From contig CM057468.1 of the NCBI GenBank assembly GCA_030035585.1, forward strand, positions 52,510,145-52,574,144: DNA of 64,000 bases, in the 5' to 3' direction. Below, piece by piece: positions 31,517 through 42,299 of the stretch. The DNA is from Dugong dugon (lineage: Eukaryota > Chordata > Mammalia > Sirenia > Dugongidae). Within the stretch, counting starts at the first letter, position 1. Every line of letters begins with the position of its first letter. The translations under genes and the position numbers were made by a program. The notes under the pieces were generated by a model. It did no database searches. It was given only the letters and a program-made list of their open reading frames with translations, and had not been told where the DNA came from.

Positions 31517-34450
31517 ATTTTGATGGGAATTTCATTGTTTCTGTAGATTTCTTTGGGTAGAATAGACATTTTTACAAAGTTGAGTCTTCCTATTCATGAG
31601 CAAGGTATGTTTTTCCAGTTATGTAGGTCTCTTTTGGTTTCTTGCAGTAGTGTCTTGTAGTTTTCTTTGTATAGGTCTTTTGTGTCTGTGGTTGGATTTA
31701 TTCTAAGTGTTTTATCTTCTTGGGGGCTATTGTAAATGATATTGATTTGATGATTTCCTTTTCAAAGTTCTCTTTGTTGGTGTAGAGGAATCCAGCTGAT
31801 TTTTGTATGTTTATCTTGTATCCTGATACTTTGCTGAAATCTTCTATTAGTTCCAGTAGTTTTCTTGTGGATTCTTTGGGGTTTTCTGTGTACAAGATCA
31901 AATCATCTGCAAAGAGGGATACTTTTACTTCTTCCTTACCAATTTGGATGCCCTTTATTTCTTTTTCTTGCCTTGTTGCTCTGGCTAGGACCTCCAGCAC
32001 AATGTTGAATAAGAGTGGTGATAAAGAGCTTCCTTGTCTGGTTCCCGTTCTCAAGGGGAATGCTTTCAGACTCTCTCCATTTAGGATGATGTTGGCTATT
32101 GGCTTTATATAAATGCCCTTTTATTACACTGAGGAATTTCTCTTCTATTCCTATTTTGCTGAGAGTTTTTTTTTTTTTATATCATGAATGGTGTTGGACT
32201 TTATAAAATGCCTTTTCTGCATCAATTGATAAGACCATGTAGTTCTTTTGTTTTATTTATGTGATGGATTACATTGTTTTTCTGATGTTAAGCCATCCTT
32301 GCATATCTGATATGAATCCCACTTGGTCATAGTGAGTTATTTATTTGATATGTAGGTGAGTTCTGCTGGCTAGAATTTTGTTTAGGATTTTTGCGTCTAT
32401 GTTCATGAGGGATATTGGTCAGTGTCTTAGTTATCTAGTGCTGCCATAACAGAAATACCACATGTGGATGGTTTTAATGAAGAGAAATTTATTTCCTCAC
32501 AGTCAAAGTAGGCTAAAAGTCCAAATTCAGGGCGTCAGCTCCAGGGGAAGTCTTTTTCTCTCTGTCGGCCTTCTCATCAGTGTTCCCCTGGACTAGGAGC
32601 TTCTCAGTGCTGGCACCCCAGTCCAAAGGATGAGCTCTTCTCCTGGCACTGCTTTCTTGATGGTATGAGGTCCCCCTGTCTCACTGCTCACTTCTGTCTT
32701 TCATATCTCAAGAGATTGCCTCAGGACACAATCCAGTCTTGTAGATTCAGTCCTGCCTTACTAACACAACTGCCACCCATCCTCCCTCGTTAACATCATA
32801 GAGGCAGGATTTACAACTTATAGGAAAATCACACAGTACCATGAATGGTGGACCAACCAAACTGATACACACATTTTTTGGGGGACATAATTCAAACCAT
32901 GACAGTCAGTAATTTTCTTTTTTTGGAGTATCTTTACCTAGTTTTCGTATCAGGATTGTGCTGGCTTCATAGAATGAGTTCGAGAGTATTCCATCATTTT
33001 CTGTGCTCTGAAATACCTTTAAGAGCATTGGTGTTAACTCTTCTCTGAAAGTTTGGTAGAATTCTTAAGCAAGGCCATCAGGGCCAGGGCTGTTTTTTTT
33101 TTTTTTTTGTTGGGAGTTTTTTAATTACCTCTTCAGTCTCTTCTTTTGTTACAGGTTTATTTAGTTGTTCACCTCTGTTTGTGTTAGTTTAGGTAAGTAA
33201 CGTGTTCCTAGAAATTTTTCCAGTTCCTCTAGGTTTTCAAATTCGTTGGAGTACAATTTTTCATAGTATTCTGTTATGATTCTTTTAATTTCAGTTGAGT
33301 CTGTTGTGCTATCACCCATCTCATTCTTATTTTGGTTATTGGTTTCGTCTCCTGTTTTTCTTTTGTCAGTTTGGCCAATGGTTTATCAATTTTGTTGATC
33401 TTTTTCAAAGAACCAGCTTTTGGTCGTGTTAATTCTTCCAATTGTTTCTCTATTCTCTATTTCATTTATTTCTGCTCCAATTTTTATTATTTTCTTTCTT
33501 CTGGTGCCCATGGGCTTCTTTTGCTGCTCTGTTTCTCTTTGTTTGAGTTGTAGGGTTAATGTTTTGATTTTGGCCCTTTCTTCTTCTGGATGTGTACATT
33601 TATTGCTATAAATTGTTCTCTAGGCACCGCTTTTGGTGTGTCCTAAAGGTTCTGGTAGGATATGTTTTCATTCTCATTTGATTCTGTGAATTTCTTTATT
33701 CCATCCTTAATGTCTTCTATAACCCAGTAGTTTTTGAGCAAGGTGTTGTTCAGTTTCCATGTATTTCATTCTTTTTCTTGCTTTTTCTGTTATTGATTTC
33801 TACTTTTATGGCTCTATGGTGAGAAAAAGATGCTTTGTAATACTTTGATGTTTTGGATTCTGTTAAGACTTGCTTTGTGGCCTAATATGTGATCTATTCT
33901 GGAGAATGTTCCGTGTGCATTGGAAAAAAAAGCACACTTGGCTGCTGTTGGGTGGAGTGTTCTGTATATGTCTATGAGATCAAGTTGGTTGATTGTGTCA
34001 TTTAGTTCTGTGTTTTTATTGAGCTTCTTTCTGGATATTCTGTCCTTCACCAAAAAGTGGTGTGTTGAAGTCTCCTACTATTATTGTGGAGCTGTCTAGT
34101 TGTCTTTTCAGTGCTGTTAGAGTTTGTTTTATGTATTTTGAAGCCCTGTTGTTGAGTGTGTAAATATTTATTATGGTTATGTTCTCCTGGTGTATTGACC
34201 CTTTAATCATTATATAGTGTCCTTCCTTATCCTTTGTGGTGGATTTTGCTTTAAAGTCTATTTTGTCAGAGATTAATATTGCCACTCCTGCTCTTTTTGG
34301 ATTGTTGTTTCCTTGATATATTTTTTTCCATCCTTTGAGTTTTAGTTTATTTGTGTCTTTGAGTCTAAGGTGTGTCTCTCGTAGGCAACACATAGACGGA
34401 TTGTGTTTTTTTAATCCATTCTGCCCCCTTCTGTCTCTTTATTGGTGCAT
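31517..34450 (-). pseudogene. L1 ORF2, endonuclease and reverse transcriptase
   Basis: ORF2 nicks the target and reverse-transcribes L1 RNA. The endonuclease is readable at 33814-34393: RETHLR near the start, GDFNTPL (34058-34075) and SRIDHILGHK (33874-33903) hold catalytic Asp, Asn and His positions. The RT retains [14 protein letters not shown] (fingers-palm) and [10 protein letters not shown] (FADD, 31902-31913). A MaLR-like LTR (32423-32904) interrupts the RT and stops occur between the open pieces, so it is not functional. Confidence 0.9.
32423..32904 (-). mobile_element. Solo MaLR-like LTR in L1 ORF2
   Basis: Antisense copy, tgtcttagttatctag...caaaccatgaca, with a 5-bp duplication gtcag (32418-32422 and 32905-32909). 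Confidence 0.92.
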
Positions 34451-34964
34451 TTAGTCCATTTACATTCGGCATTATTTATTGATAGGTATGAGTTTAGTGC
34501 TGTAATTTTGATGTTTTTTTTTGTGTGTTGTTGACAGCTTCTTTGTTGCACTTAATTTTCTGTGCTGAGTCGTTTTTCTTTATGTAATTTCTTTTCATCT
34601 TTTTCCTTGTTGTTGATTTTGTATTTGCTGAGTCTTTATGTTTTTCTTTTTTTTTTTAATTATTATTTTGATGTGTAGGAATGTTAGTTTCCTTTGTTGT
34701 TACCCTAATATTTACCCCTATTTTTCTAAGTTTATACCAGTCTTTTATTTCCTGATATCGCCTTGACTGTCTCTCCGTATGAAGGATCTATGGCTACATT
34801 ATCCATCCCTCTTTTTTGTTTTAACGTTTTCATCTTTTACATATTGATGTCTCTGTTTCCCTGTTTTCAGTGTTTTGGCTTTGACTTATTTTTTGACTTC
34901 CCTATCTGGGTTGCTATCTGGTTGTTCTGTCTGTGTTCTGTCTTGGATTGTTATCTAACGTTAT

Positions 34965-35684
34965 TTATTTTCTAACTGTAGAACTCCCTTTAGTATTTCT
35001 CACAATTTTGGTTTGATTTTTTACAAATTCCCTTAACTTCTGTTTATCTGGAAATGCCCTAATTTTGCTATCATATCTGAGAGACAGTTTTGCTGGATAT
35101 ATAATTCTTGACTGGCAATTTTTTTCCTTCAAGGCTCTATATATGTCATCCCATTGCCTTCTTGCCTGCATGGTTTCTGCTGAGTAGTCCGAGCTTAGTC
35201 TTATTGACTCTCCTTTATAGATGACTTTTCATTTATCCCTAGCCAGTCTTAAAAGTTTCTCTTTATCTTTGGTTTTAGCAAGTTTGATTATAATATTTCT
35301 TGGTGACTTTCTTTTGGGATCTACCCTGTGTGGGGTTTGATGAGCTTCTGGGATAGACATCTTCTCATCTTTCACAATATCTGGGAAGTTTTCTGCCAAC
35401 AAATATTCAACAATTCTCTCTGTATTTTCTGTTATCCCCTCCTTCTGGTACTCCAGTCACTTGTAGGTTATTCCTCTTGATGGAATCCCACATAATTCTT
35501 AGGGTTTCTTCATTTTCAAAAAATTCTTTTATCTGATTTTTCTTCAAATAAATTGGTGTCAAGTGCTTTATCTTCGGTCTCACTAATTCTGACTTCCATT
35601 GCCTCATTTCTGCTCCTATGACTTCCATTGAGTTGTCTAATTTTGGAATTTTGTTGTTAATCTTTTGGATTTCTATCTGCTATC
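34965..35684 (-). pseudogene. L1 ORF1, C-terminal part
   Basis: RRM-type piece (LRIMWDSIKRNNLQVTGVPE, in 35407-35628) and C-terminal domain (QARRQWDDIYRALKEKNC and IYPAKLSLRYDSKIRAF, in 34965-35171). Frame changes between them. The intact Tyr in IYPAKLS contrasts with the stop at the same place in the HAL1-like copy. Confidence 0.85.
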
Positions 35685-36176
35685 TATCTTAGTCATCTAC
35701 TGTTACTATAACAGAAATACCACAAGTGGATGGCTTTAACTAAGAGAAATTTATTCTTTCACACTCTAGGAGGCTAGACGTCTGAATTCAGGGTGTCATC
35801 TCCAGGGGAAGGCTTTCTCTCTCTGTTGGCTCTGGAGGAAGTTCCTTGTCATCAATCTTCTGTTGGTCTGGGAGCATCTCAGCACAGGAATCTCAGGTCC
35901 AAAGGACATGCTCTGCTATCTGCACTTCTTTCTTGGTGGTATGAGGTCTCAGTGCTTCTCTCTTTTATATCTCAAAAGAGATTGACTTAAGACACCAATC
36001 TCGTAGATCTCAGCAATATAACTCACTAATGCATCTCATTACATCATAGTGATAGATTTACAACACACTGGGAAATCACGTCAGATGACAAAATGGTAGA
36101 CAATCATACAGTACTGGGAAGCATGACCTAGCTAATTTGAGAGATAATTTTGGGGGACACAGTTCAATCCATGACA
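35685..36176 (-). mobile_element. Solo MaLR-like LTR in L1 ORF1
   Basis: Antisense copy (ataccacaagtggatggctt; gacacagttcaatccatgaca) separating the two halves of ORF1. The target duplication is not clear. Confidence 0.88.
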
Positions 36177-36480
36177 CCGTCTCTGTATGGATTCTTGCAG
36201 CCTGTTAAATTTGTCATTATGCTCTTGTATAACCTTCTTAAGTTCCTCTGTTGCTTTGTGTGTTCCTTGACTTGGTCTGCGTTTTGCCTGTCTCCTTCCT
36301 GATATCTTGAAGAGCTCTGTCTATTAATCTTTTGAATTCTACCTCCAGTAATTCCAAGACCTTCTCTTCCTCTGGGACGTTTCTTGGTTCTTTGTTTTGG
36401 TTGCTTGCTGAAGCCATCATGGTCCACGTCTTTATGTGATTTGATATTGACTGTTGTCTCTGAGCCATCAATAAGTTATT
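36177..36480 (-). pseudogene. L1 ORF1, N-terminal part
   Basis: Two overlapping open frames (36164-36427, 36238-36471) with charged, Gln/Asn-rich content like L1 ORF1 N-termini (KVLELLEVEFKRLIDRALQD). The frame shift between them and the LTR to the left break it. Confidence 0.6.
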
Positions 36481-37852
36481 TATTTATTTTATGTTTGCTT
36501 ACTGTGTCCTAGCTTCTTGTTTTGTTTTGTTTTGATATGCCAAATAGGCTGGTTGTGTCAGGTACTTTGATTATTGGCATCTTTGAAGCTCTCATGTCCT
36601 GTTACCAGGTGGTTAGATCTGTTACGAGGTATGTGAGCCCAGAATTCTGTTTACTTTTTTTGTGTGGATTCAGCTCAGGTGTCTAGGTTGTTGATCACTG
36701 AGTGTGTGGTGCAGGCTCTCACCTACAGTCCTAGATGGGCAGGGCTATGTAGGGGTGATTGGAGTAGGCACAGGTATTTGGCTGCAGTAGGGGGTTACGT
36801 GCTGAGCAAGGTAAGGGGCTAACAGCTGCCCCTGAGTGCGTGGGTGGAAGGCATGTCCCTGTTCCCTAGAGCACGTAGGTGGGCGGGTTTTGCAGCTGGG
36901 CTTTGGGCAGTCAACGCTGTTGGCTATAAAGACTGGGAGGCACGACTTATTCTTGGACTCCTCTCATGGGTGGCTAGGTGGAGTGGGTAGAGCCACCAGT
37001 CCTCAGGCCCCTGATGTAGGTAGGTGAGGACCCTGCTTAATGGGCAGGATGGTGTCAAATGTCATGAATCTGCCACTACCCCTTAGTTGTTGCAGTTGAA
37101 AATAGGCTTCAGGTATATACCCTGTTGTACTATGCTAATGAAGGCTTATGCTGTTGAAATGGGCCCACATGGGTCTAGGCAGGGGTGAAAGCTGTTCAAA
37201 GTCCATGGACCCCTTATGTCTATGCCTAGGCAAAGGGGCTGTGCCTGCCCTGACTTCCTGGCTTAGGGGAGCTGGCAGATTATTTTTTCCTGTTTGTTAA
37301 TTTTTTGCCCTTCCGAAGCCAGGAGAATGGCTCAGGGGGTATAATAGGTCCCACTTCTGACCCAGGGATGGGGCAACTGCTGAAGCCAGAGCAGGACTGC
37401 AGCAGAGTGTGGAGGGGAGAGTGAATGGGAGAGAGGTACTTCTCAGTTGGGCAAGGGTTTTTTTGATCCCACATGGTAGGTTAGATGCTTGCACTTAGCT
37501 TTTGCAGATTCAGTGCTGCTTCTCCCTGGTTCGGGAGGACTGTTGTGCAGACTCCCCACTGCTCATTTTCTCTCAATGTGGAAAACATGTCCCGAGTGCT
37601 ACTGCTTGCCTCATCCCACGTGTGCTGGCCGAGTCAGCTTGCAGGGTAACAGCCAGGTCAGGTCTGGTAAATCCTTGCTGCTTCTGAACTGTCTCTCCCT
37701 CCCCCTGCTGCTCAGTCCGATTCCTCAACTTTGTCTTTGATGTTCAGGGCTCCTAGATTGTCATATATAATCAATTCACTTGTTTTTTTGGGTCTTTGCT
37801 GTAAGAGGGACTGCAGGAATTGTCTGACTACTCCGCCATCTTGGCCCCACCT
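36481..37852 (-). promoter_or_regulatory. L1 5' UTR (promoter region)
   Basis: GC-richer block without usable ORF, ending at 37852 with GGCCAAGATGGCGGAGTAG on the minus strand. GATGGCGG-type sites at L1 5' ends are known YY1-binding start-site elements in primates; their use here is inference. Confidence 0.7.
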
Positions 37853-38170
37853 TGTCATCTGATTTCTTGACTGCTGCTTCCATGGGCAATGATTGTGGAT
37901 TCAAGTAAAATGAAATCCTTGACAGCTTCAATTTTTTCTCCTTTTATCGTAATGTTGCTTATTGGTTCCGTTGTAAGGATTTTTGTTTTCTTTATGTTGA
38001 AGTGTAATCCATACTGAAGGCTATAGTCTTTGATCTTGATCAGCAAGTGCTTCAAGTCCTCTTCGCTTTCAGCAAGCAAGGTTACATCATGTGCATTTTG
38101 CAAGTTGTTAATGAATCTTCCTGCAATCCTGATGCCTTGCTCTTCTTCATATAGTCCTGTTCCTTATCTG
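37853..38170 (-). pseudogene. RTE reverse transcriptase remnant, right part
   Basis: Frame open at 37855-38103: NAHDVTLLAESEEDLKHLL, then LHFNIKKTKIL and VKDFILLEST, as in the BovB/RTE RT palm. The catalytic YADD is degraded to NAHD. It joins 24550-24678 across the inserted L1. Confidence 0.85.
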
Positions 38171-38174
38171 GAGG

Positions 38175-38795
38175 AGTTGAGAGTCTATCACCTATTGACT
38201 CAATTGAGTCAATTAAGAACTAAAGTCCTTTACGCTTGTTCTATTTTTTCATTTTGAAAATATTTTAAATATCAATTATTTTAACAAAAGTGTATATGCA
38301 CATTGTTTGAAAAGTTAAATATTGCTAAAAGGCTTTTAACAGCACTTGATGGCTCCCTGTCACTTTTCCCACTCCCCCAGTTCTGTTTCCCTCATACGCA
38401 ACTATTTTTGATTCTTTTGGTCATTTCTTCTGGCATATACATCTCAGTGCTTCTAAATAAAATGCCTAGTTTATACTGTTTGGAATCATGACTTTTAGAC
38501 ATTTTCTATTAATGATTGTGGTAGAGGAGCATCAGACTCTCTTACACCACCCTCCTTTCTGTTTCTATGCTCCACTCTGCCAAGATAATACAATTTTGCT
38601 TAAATCAACATGAAACCTGTCTATGTAAATACAAATCAAAACTGAGCATTTTGTACTATGGTTGTTTCTTTTCTTCTTGTTTTTCCTGAAATCACTTCTT
38701 TCCTTCCCCCTACCATTTGCTTAATTTTCTTTGTACGTAACTTCTAATAAATATTTCTAGTAGACACACCTTCTAATAGAAATAGACAGATAGCT
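38175..38795. other. Unassigned AT-rich sequence
   Basis: Possibly an old LINE 3' UTR (tgtatatgcacattgtttga; cactgatggctccctgtca-like), but I cannot name it. No ORF with family features. Confidence 0.3.
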
Positions 38796-38799
38796 GCCA

Positions 38800-39232
38800 T
38801 CAAGTGACTCTAACTCTTGACAACCTTATTACGTACAACAGAACAAAACATTGCCCAGTCCTGTGTCATCCTCATGATCACCAGCATGTTTGAGTCCCTT
38901 TTTGTGGCTATTGTGCCAATCTATCTGACTGAGGGTCTCCTGTACCCTCGTAGACCCTTTATTTCACCAGATATGATGTCCTTCTGTTAAGATGTTCAAA
39001 GCAAGTGAATTGGACAGTATTCTGTTGTGATCCATTGGGTTTTAATTGGCTAATTTTTGGAAGTAAGTTGCCAGGCCTTTTTTTCTGCTCTGTCTTAGGC
39101 TGGAAGCTCCACTGAAATCTATCCATCATGGGTGACCCTGCTGGCGTTTGCTATACTGGTGGCATAGCTTTCAGCATCATAGCAACATGCAAGCCACCAC
39201 AGTACAACAAACTGACAGGTGGGTGGTGGACT
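38800..39232 (-). repeat. Composite RTE-tailed repeat
   Basis: Left half is RTE 3' end (acgtacaacagaacaaaaca; tttgagtcccttt). Right half is a distinct segment (ttggaagtaagttgccaggc; gcatcatagcaacatgcaag; acaaactgacaggtgggtgg). The same composite lies at 60245-60715. Confidence 0.75.
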
Positions 39233-39309
39233 CTTTCTAATAGACACCTTTCAATAGACACGGTGTCAATTGGCACTAGGTAATCTATCAGTCCCCTTTT
39301 TTTTTAATT

Positions 39310-39960
39310 GAAGACAGCCCATCCTCCCTTCAATCTGGGTCAATTGCACTCCATACCTGCTGCAGAGCTGTCCTCTTGGGACTTCCCTTCACTGTCAACC
39401 TTGGAATTCCCAATTTTTCTCCTGAGTTAGAGTCCTCATCACTTCCTCTTTCTTGGTGCACTCTTTTGTTTTGGTGGAGAACATCCTCCAGTAGTCAAGT
39501 TAAAAAAGATCTTCCTTTTGTCCCCTGTGGTCTGAAATTTTACAGTGACTCACCTGGCATGGATTTATTTTCATCCATTGTGCTGGGCCCTCAGTGGCCT
39601 TTCAGGAAATCTGGAAACTCATGTCTTTCACTTCTGAGAAATTTGCTTGAGTTATTTTGTTAATGATTTCCTTCCCTTGGTTTTCTGTTCCTTCCTTCTG
39701 AAGCTCTTGTTAATCAGCTATTGGAACTGCTGGATGGGTCTTCTAATTTTCTCATTTTTTCTTTCCTGTTTTTCCCTCTATCTTTTTGCTCTTCGTTCTA
39801 AAGAAGGTATCAACTTTATCTTTCAGTCCTTCTTTTGACGTTTTCATTTCTGTCATCATGTGTATTAATTTTTAATACTTTTTTTTTTTGGTAATCTGAA
39901 TGTTCCATTTTATAACTTCCCATTCTTGTTTCAAGTATGTGATATAGTCTCTTATTTCCC
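39310..39960 (-). repeat. HAL1 fragment
   Basis: Antisense HAL1/L1M ORF1-like sequence (gtggtctgaaattttacagt; catccattgtgctgggccct; aaactcatgtctttcacttc). Decayed. Confidence 0.6.
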
Positions 39961-39964
39961 TGAC

Positions 39965-40125
39965 GGTATTTGTGATAGTTAAGGTAGTATGTCAACTTGC
40001 CTGGGCCATGATTCTCAGTGGTTTGGAAGTTGTATGATGTGATCACTTCCATGATGAGACTTAAAATAATGTGATCACCTCCATGATGAGAGCTGCTGCG
40101 AGTAGCCAATCAATTGAAAGGGAAT
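39965..40125 (-). repeat. Unclassified LTR-like fragment
   Basis: gatagttaaggtagtatgtc, aacttgcctgggccatgatt and two copies of a tgtgatcacttccatgatga unit. LTR-like in style; family not identified. Confidence 0.35.
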
Positions 40126-40498
40126 GGAATTCAATATATAATATCTATAACTTAAAAATCAAACAATAATAGTATGGACACACTATTTAGCAATACAGGC
40201 AAATACAAGAAGAAATGATTAAAATAATTAAAAATATGTACCTCTGGAGAGCAGAGCTCAGAAACTGGTGTGCGTGTGGAGGGAGGTGGGGGTGGTTCTG
40301 TTCTTTCAGTATGTGTAGTTATAATAGTAATTTAAAAACAAAGTTTTACGAGTGTAGGAAGAATTATATGAGAAATGATTTTTGTTTTAAAACAATTCTT
40401 CCTACACTCGTAAAACTAAAATAGTGTGGCCGTACTATTATTTCTTGTTTTTTTTTAAGTTATAGATATTATATATTGAATATTATATGTAGAATTCC
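40126..40498. repeat. Nested inverted repeat
   Basis: Outer arms 40126-40188 and 40418-40498 are near-perfect reverse complements (a ctataactt core and a gtatggacacactattt-like core), apart from about 14 extra bases on the right. Inner arms 40342-40365 and 40394-40417 match over 24 bases (agttttacgagtgtaggaag core), with a 28-base loop. On the right the arms are adjacent; on the left 153 bases separate them. Confidence 0.9.
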
Positions 40499-40636
40499 AC
40501 TTAGAAATGACTATTTAGTCCTCTTACATCTCCCTTTTCTTCCCACTTCTCTGCACATAATACACTTCTTTCTCTCTCCTTCCCATATAATAACATTACT
40601 CTTTTTGGTTAAATCAGTACTTGGTATTTCCATTAT

Positions 40637-40805
40637 AACCAACCCCAACCAAACCCATTGCTGTTGAGTCGATTCCAACTCATGGCGACCCTATAGGACA
40701 GAGTAGAAATGCCCCATAGAGTTTCCAAGGAGCACCTGGAGGATTCGAACTGCCAACCTTTTGGTTAGCAGCCATAGCTCTTAACCACTAGGCCACCAGG
40801 TTTCC
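40637..40805 (-). mobile_element. AfroSINE, short form
   Basis: Antisense copy with an 11-bp duplication atttccattat (40626-40636 and 40806-40816). Confidence 0.94.
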
Positions 40806-40816
40806 ATTTCCATTAT

Positions 40817-41139
40817 GAGTACTGTGCAAATATTATTCACAGCTGAGCTATATTGTATACCAGGATTACATTTCTTCTTTCTTTTTTCCTTCCATTCTTC
40901 TCCCCACTCCTACCCCCCACCTACCATTTCTTTTCCTCCATCCTTCCCTACCTCCCTGCTTCATTTCTCTTGGTGACAGCCCTCTTTTTCCTTCTGCTCC
41001 ATTCTGGACTGGCTGTTGTCTTTATGCTTGCCCTGATGTTGTCCTAGGTCTTTGCCATCATCCTGGAGGTTCCTTCACCTCTGTCTTGTGTTGGATCTCC
41101 TGTGACCTATATCCCATGTCTTTATCTTTCTTATTTTAT
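40817..41139. other. Unassigned pyrimidine-rich sequence
   Basis: CT-rich, no gene recognised. Confidence 0.3.
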
Positions 41140-41920
41140 GCCTTGTTTTGGTGGAGGGCACCTTTCAGCAGCTTCCTGAGAAAAGGAGAAGACAGATTTT
41201 TTTTTGAGTCTTTGTATGTCTGAAAATATAATCTGTATTTTACTCTCCCCTTTAATTAATATTTTTACTGAGGACATCATTTTCCCACATGAATCTGAAG
41301 GCATTTTTCCATTATCTTCTAGTTTCCAGTGTTGCTACTGAGAAGTCTGAACTCACTGCGATCCCTGATCCTTTGTATGTACCACCTGCCCCCAACCCTG
41401 CTGCCCCAACTCTAGAAACATGTAGAATTTTCCTTTTGTGCCCTATGTTTTGAAATTTCATGATGATATGCCTTGGAGTAGGATGGTTTTCATTGATTGT
41501 GCTGGGCACTCAATAAATAGTCCTTTTTACTATGCAAACACCTGTCCTTCCTTAAGTTAAAGATTTTCTCCCCTCTGCTTCCTTTATTCTCTCTTTCTGG
41601 GTATTGGGTCTCTGGGCTAATCTTTTAAAAAAAATCTTTTTCCTCTTTTCAATCTCTGTCTTTTTCTTGTACTTTCTGGGAGATTTATTCAATTTTATCC
41701 CTTAACCTCTCTATTGAGCTTTTCATCTCTACTATCACATTTAGAATACCCAAGACCTCTCTTTTTAAATATGATGCTCTGTTTGATGGATGGGATTTCT
41801 TCTTTTATCTCTCTGATGAGGTTAATTTTAGTTTAAAACATATTTTTTCTTCTCCCTACTTGTTTATTTATTCTGAATTTCTTTTTCTGTTGTCTTGTTT
41901 TGGGTTATGTCTTTCAAGGT
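41140..41920 (-). repeat. HAL1 fragment
   Basis: Antisense HAL1 ORF1-like sequence (tctagtttccagtgttgcta; gatcctttgtatgt; gttttgaaatttcatgatga; tgtgctgggcactca). Longer and clearer than 39310-39960. Confidence 0.65.
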
Positions 41921-42227
41921 TGTGGCTTTTCTCAAATGTCTTGGTGGTTTATTTTTATGGCAGAGGCAATGAAATGCTGAGTGGAAGTTTTGCGTGGGTG
42001 GAATTTATTAGCTGATGGGCTTCTCTGAAGGATAATCTGGCAGAGATCTTATTTTTCCATGGGAAGATTTTCAAATGTCACTACATGCAGGGATGGGGGC
42101 AGGTTTCTCTTAGGCTATTTAGTTTCCACAGAGAGGAATAGTTCAGTCTCTTGCCTAGAGGACATAAACCTGGCTTCCAAGTCCTGGCTGCTGAGGCTTG
42201 AAAAGGCTGGCAATAAGAGCAATATGG

Positions 42228-42290
42228 GTGTGCATGTGTGGGTGTGTGCATGTGTGTGTGTGCAGGTACATGTACACACATGTTTCATTG
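42228..42290. repeat. TG-rich microsatellite
   Basis: Imperfect tgtgtg/cacatg run. Confidence 0.85.
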
Positions 42291-42299
42291 TCCAATGTG

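Larger units (their letters stand above)
24679..37852 (-). mobile_element. Near full-length L1 inserted in RTE and itself interrupted
   Basis: 5' end near 37852 (CCAAGATGGCGGAGTAG on the minus strand), GC-rich 5' UTR, ORF1, ORF2, then 3' UTR to 24679. A 16-bp target duplication tgtcatctgatttctt lies at 24663-24678 and 37853-37868. Three later insertions sit inside it: a HAL1-like element (26976-31500) and MaLR-like LTRs (32423-32904, 35685-36176). Without them the L1 is roughly 7.7 kb. Stops and frame changes in both ORFs make it inactive. Confidence 0.92.
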
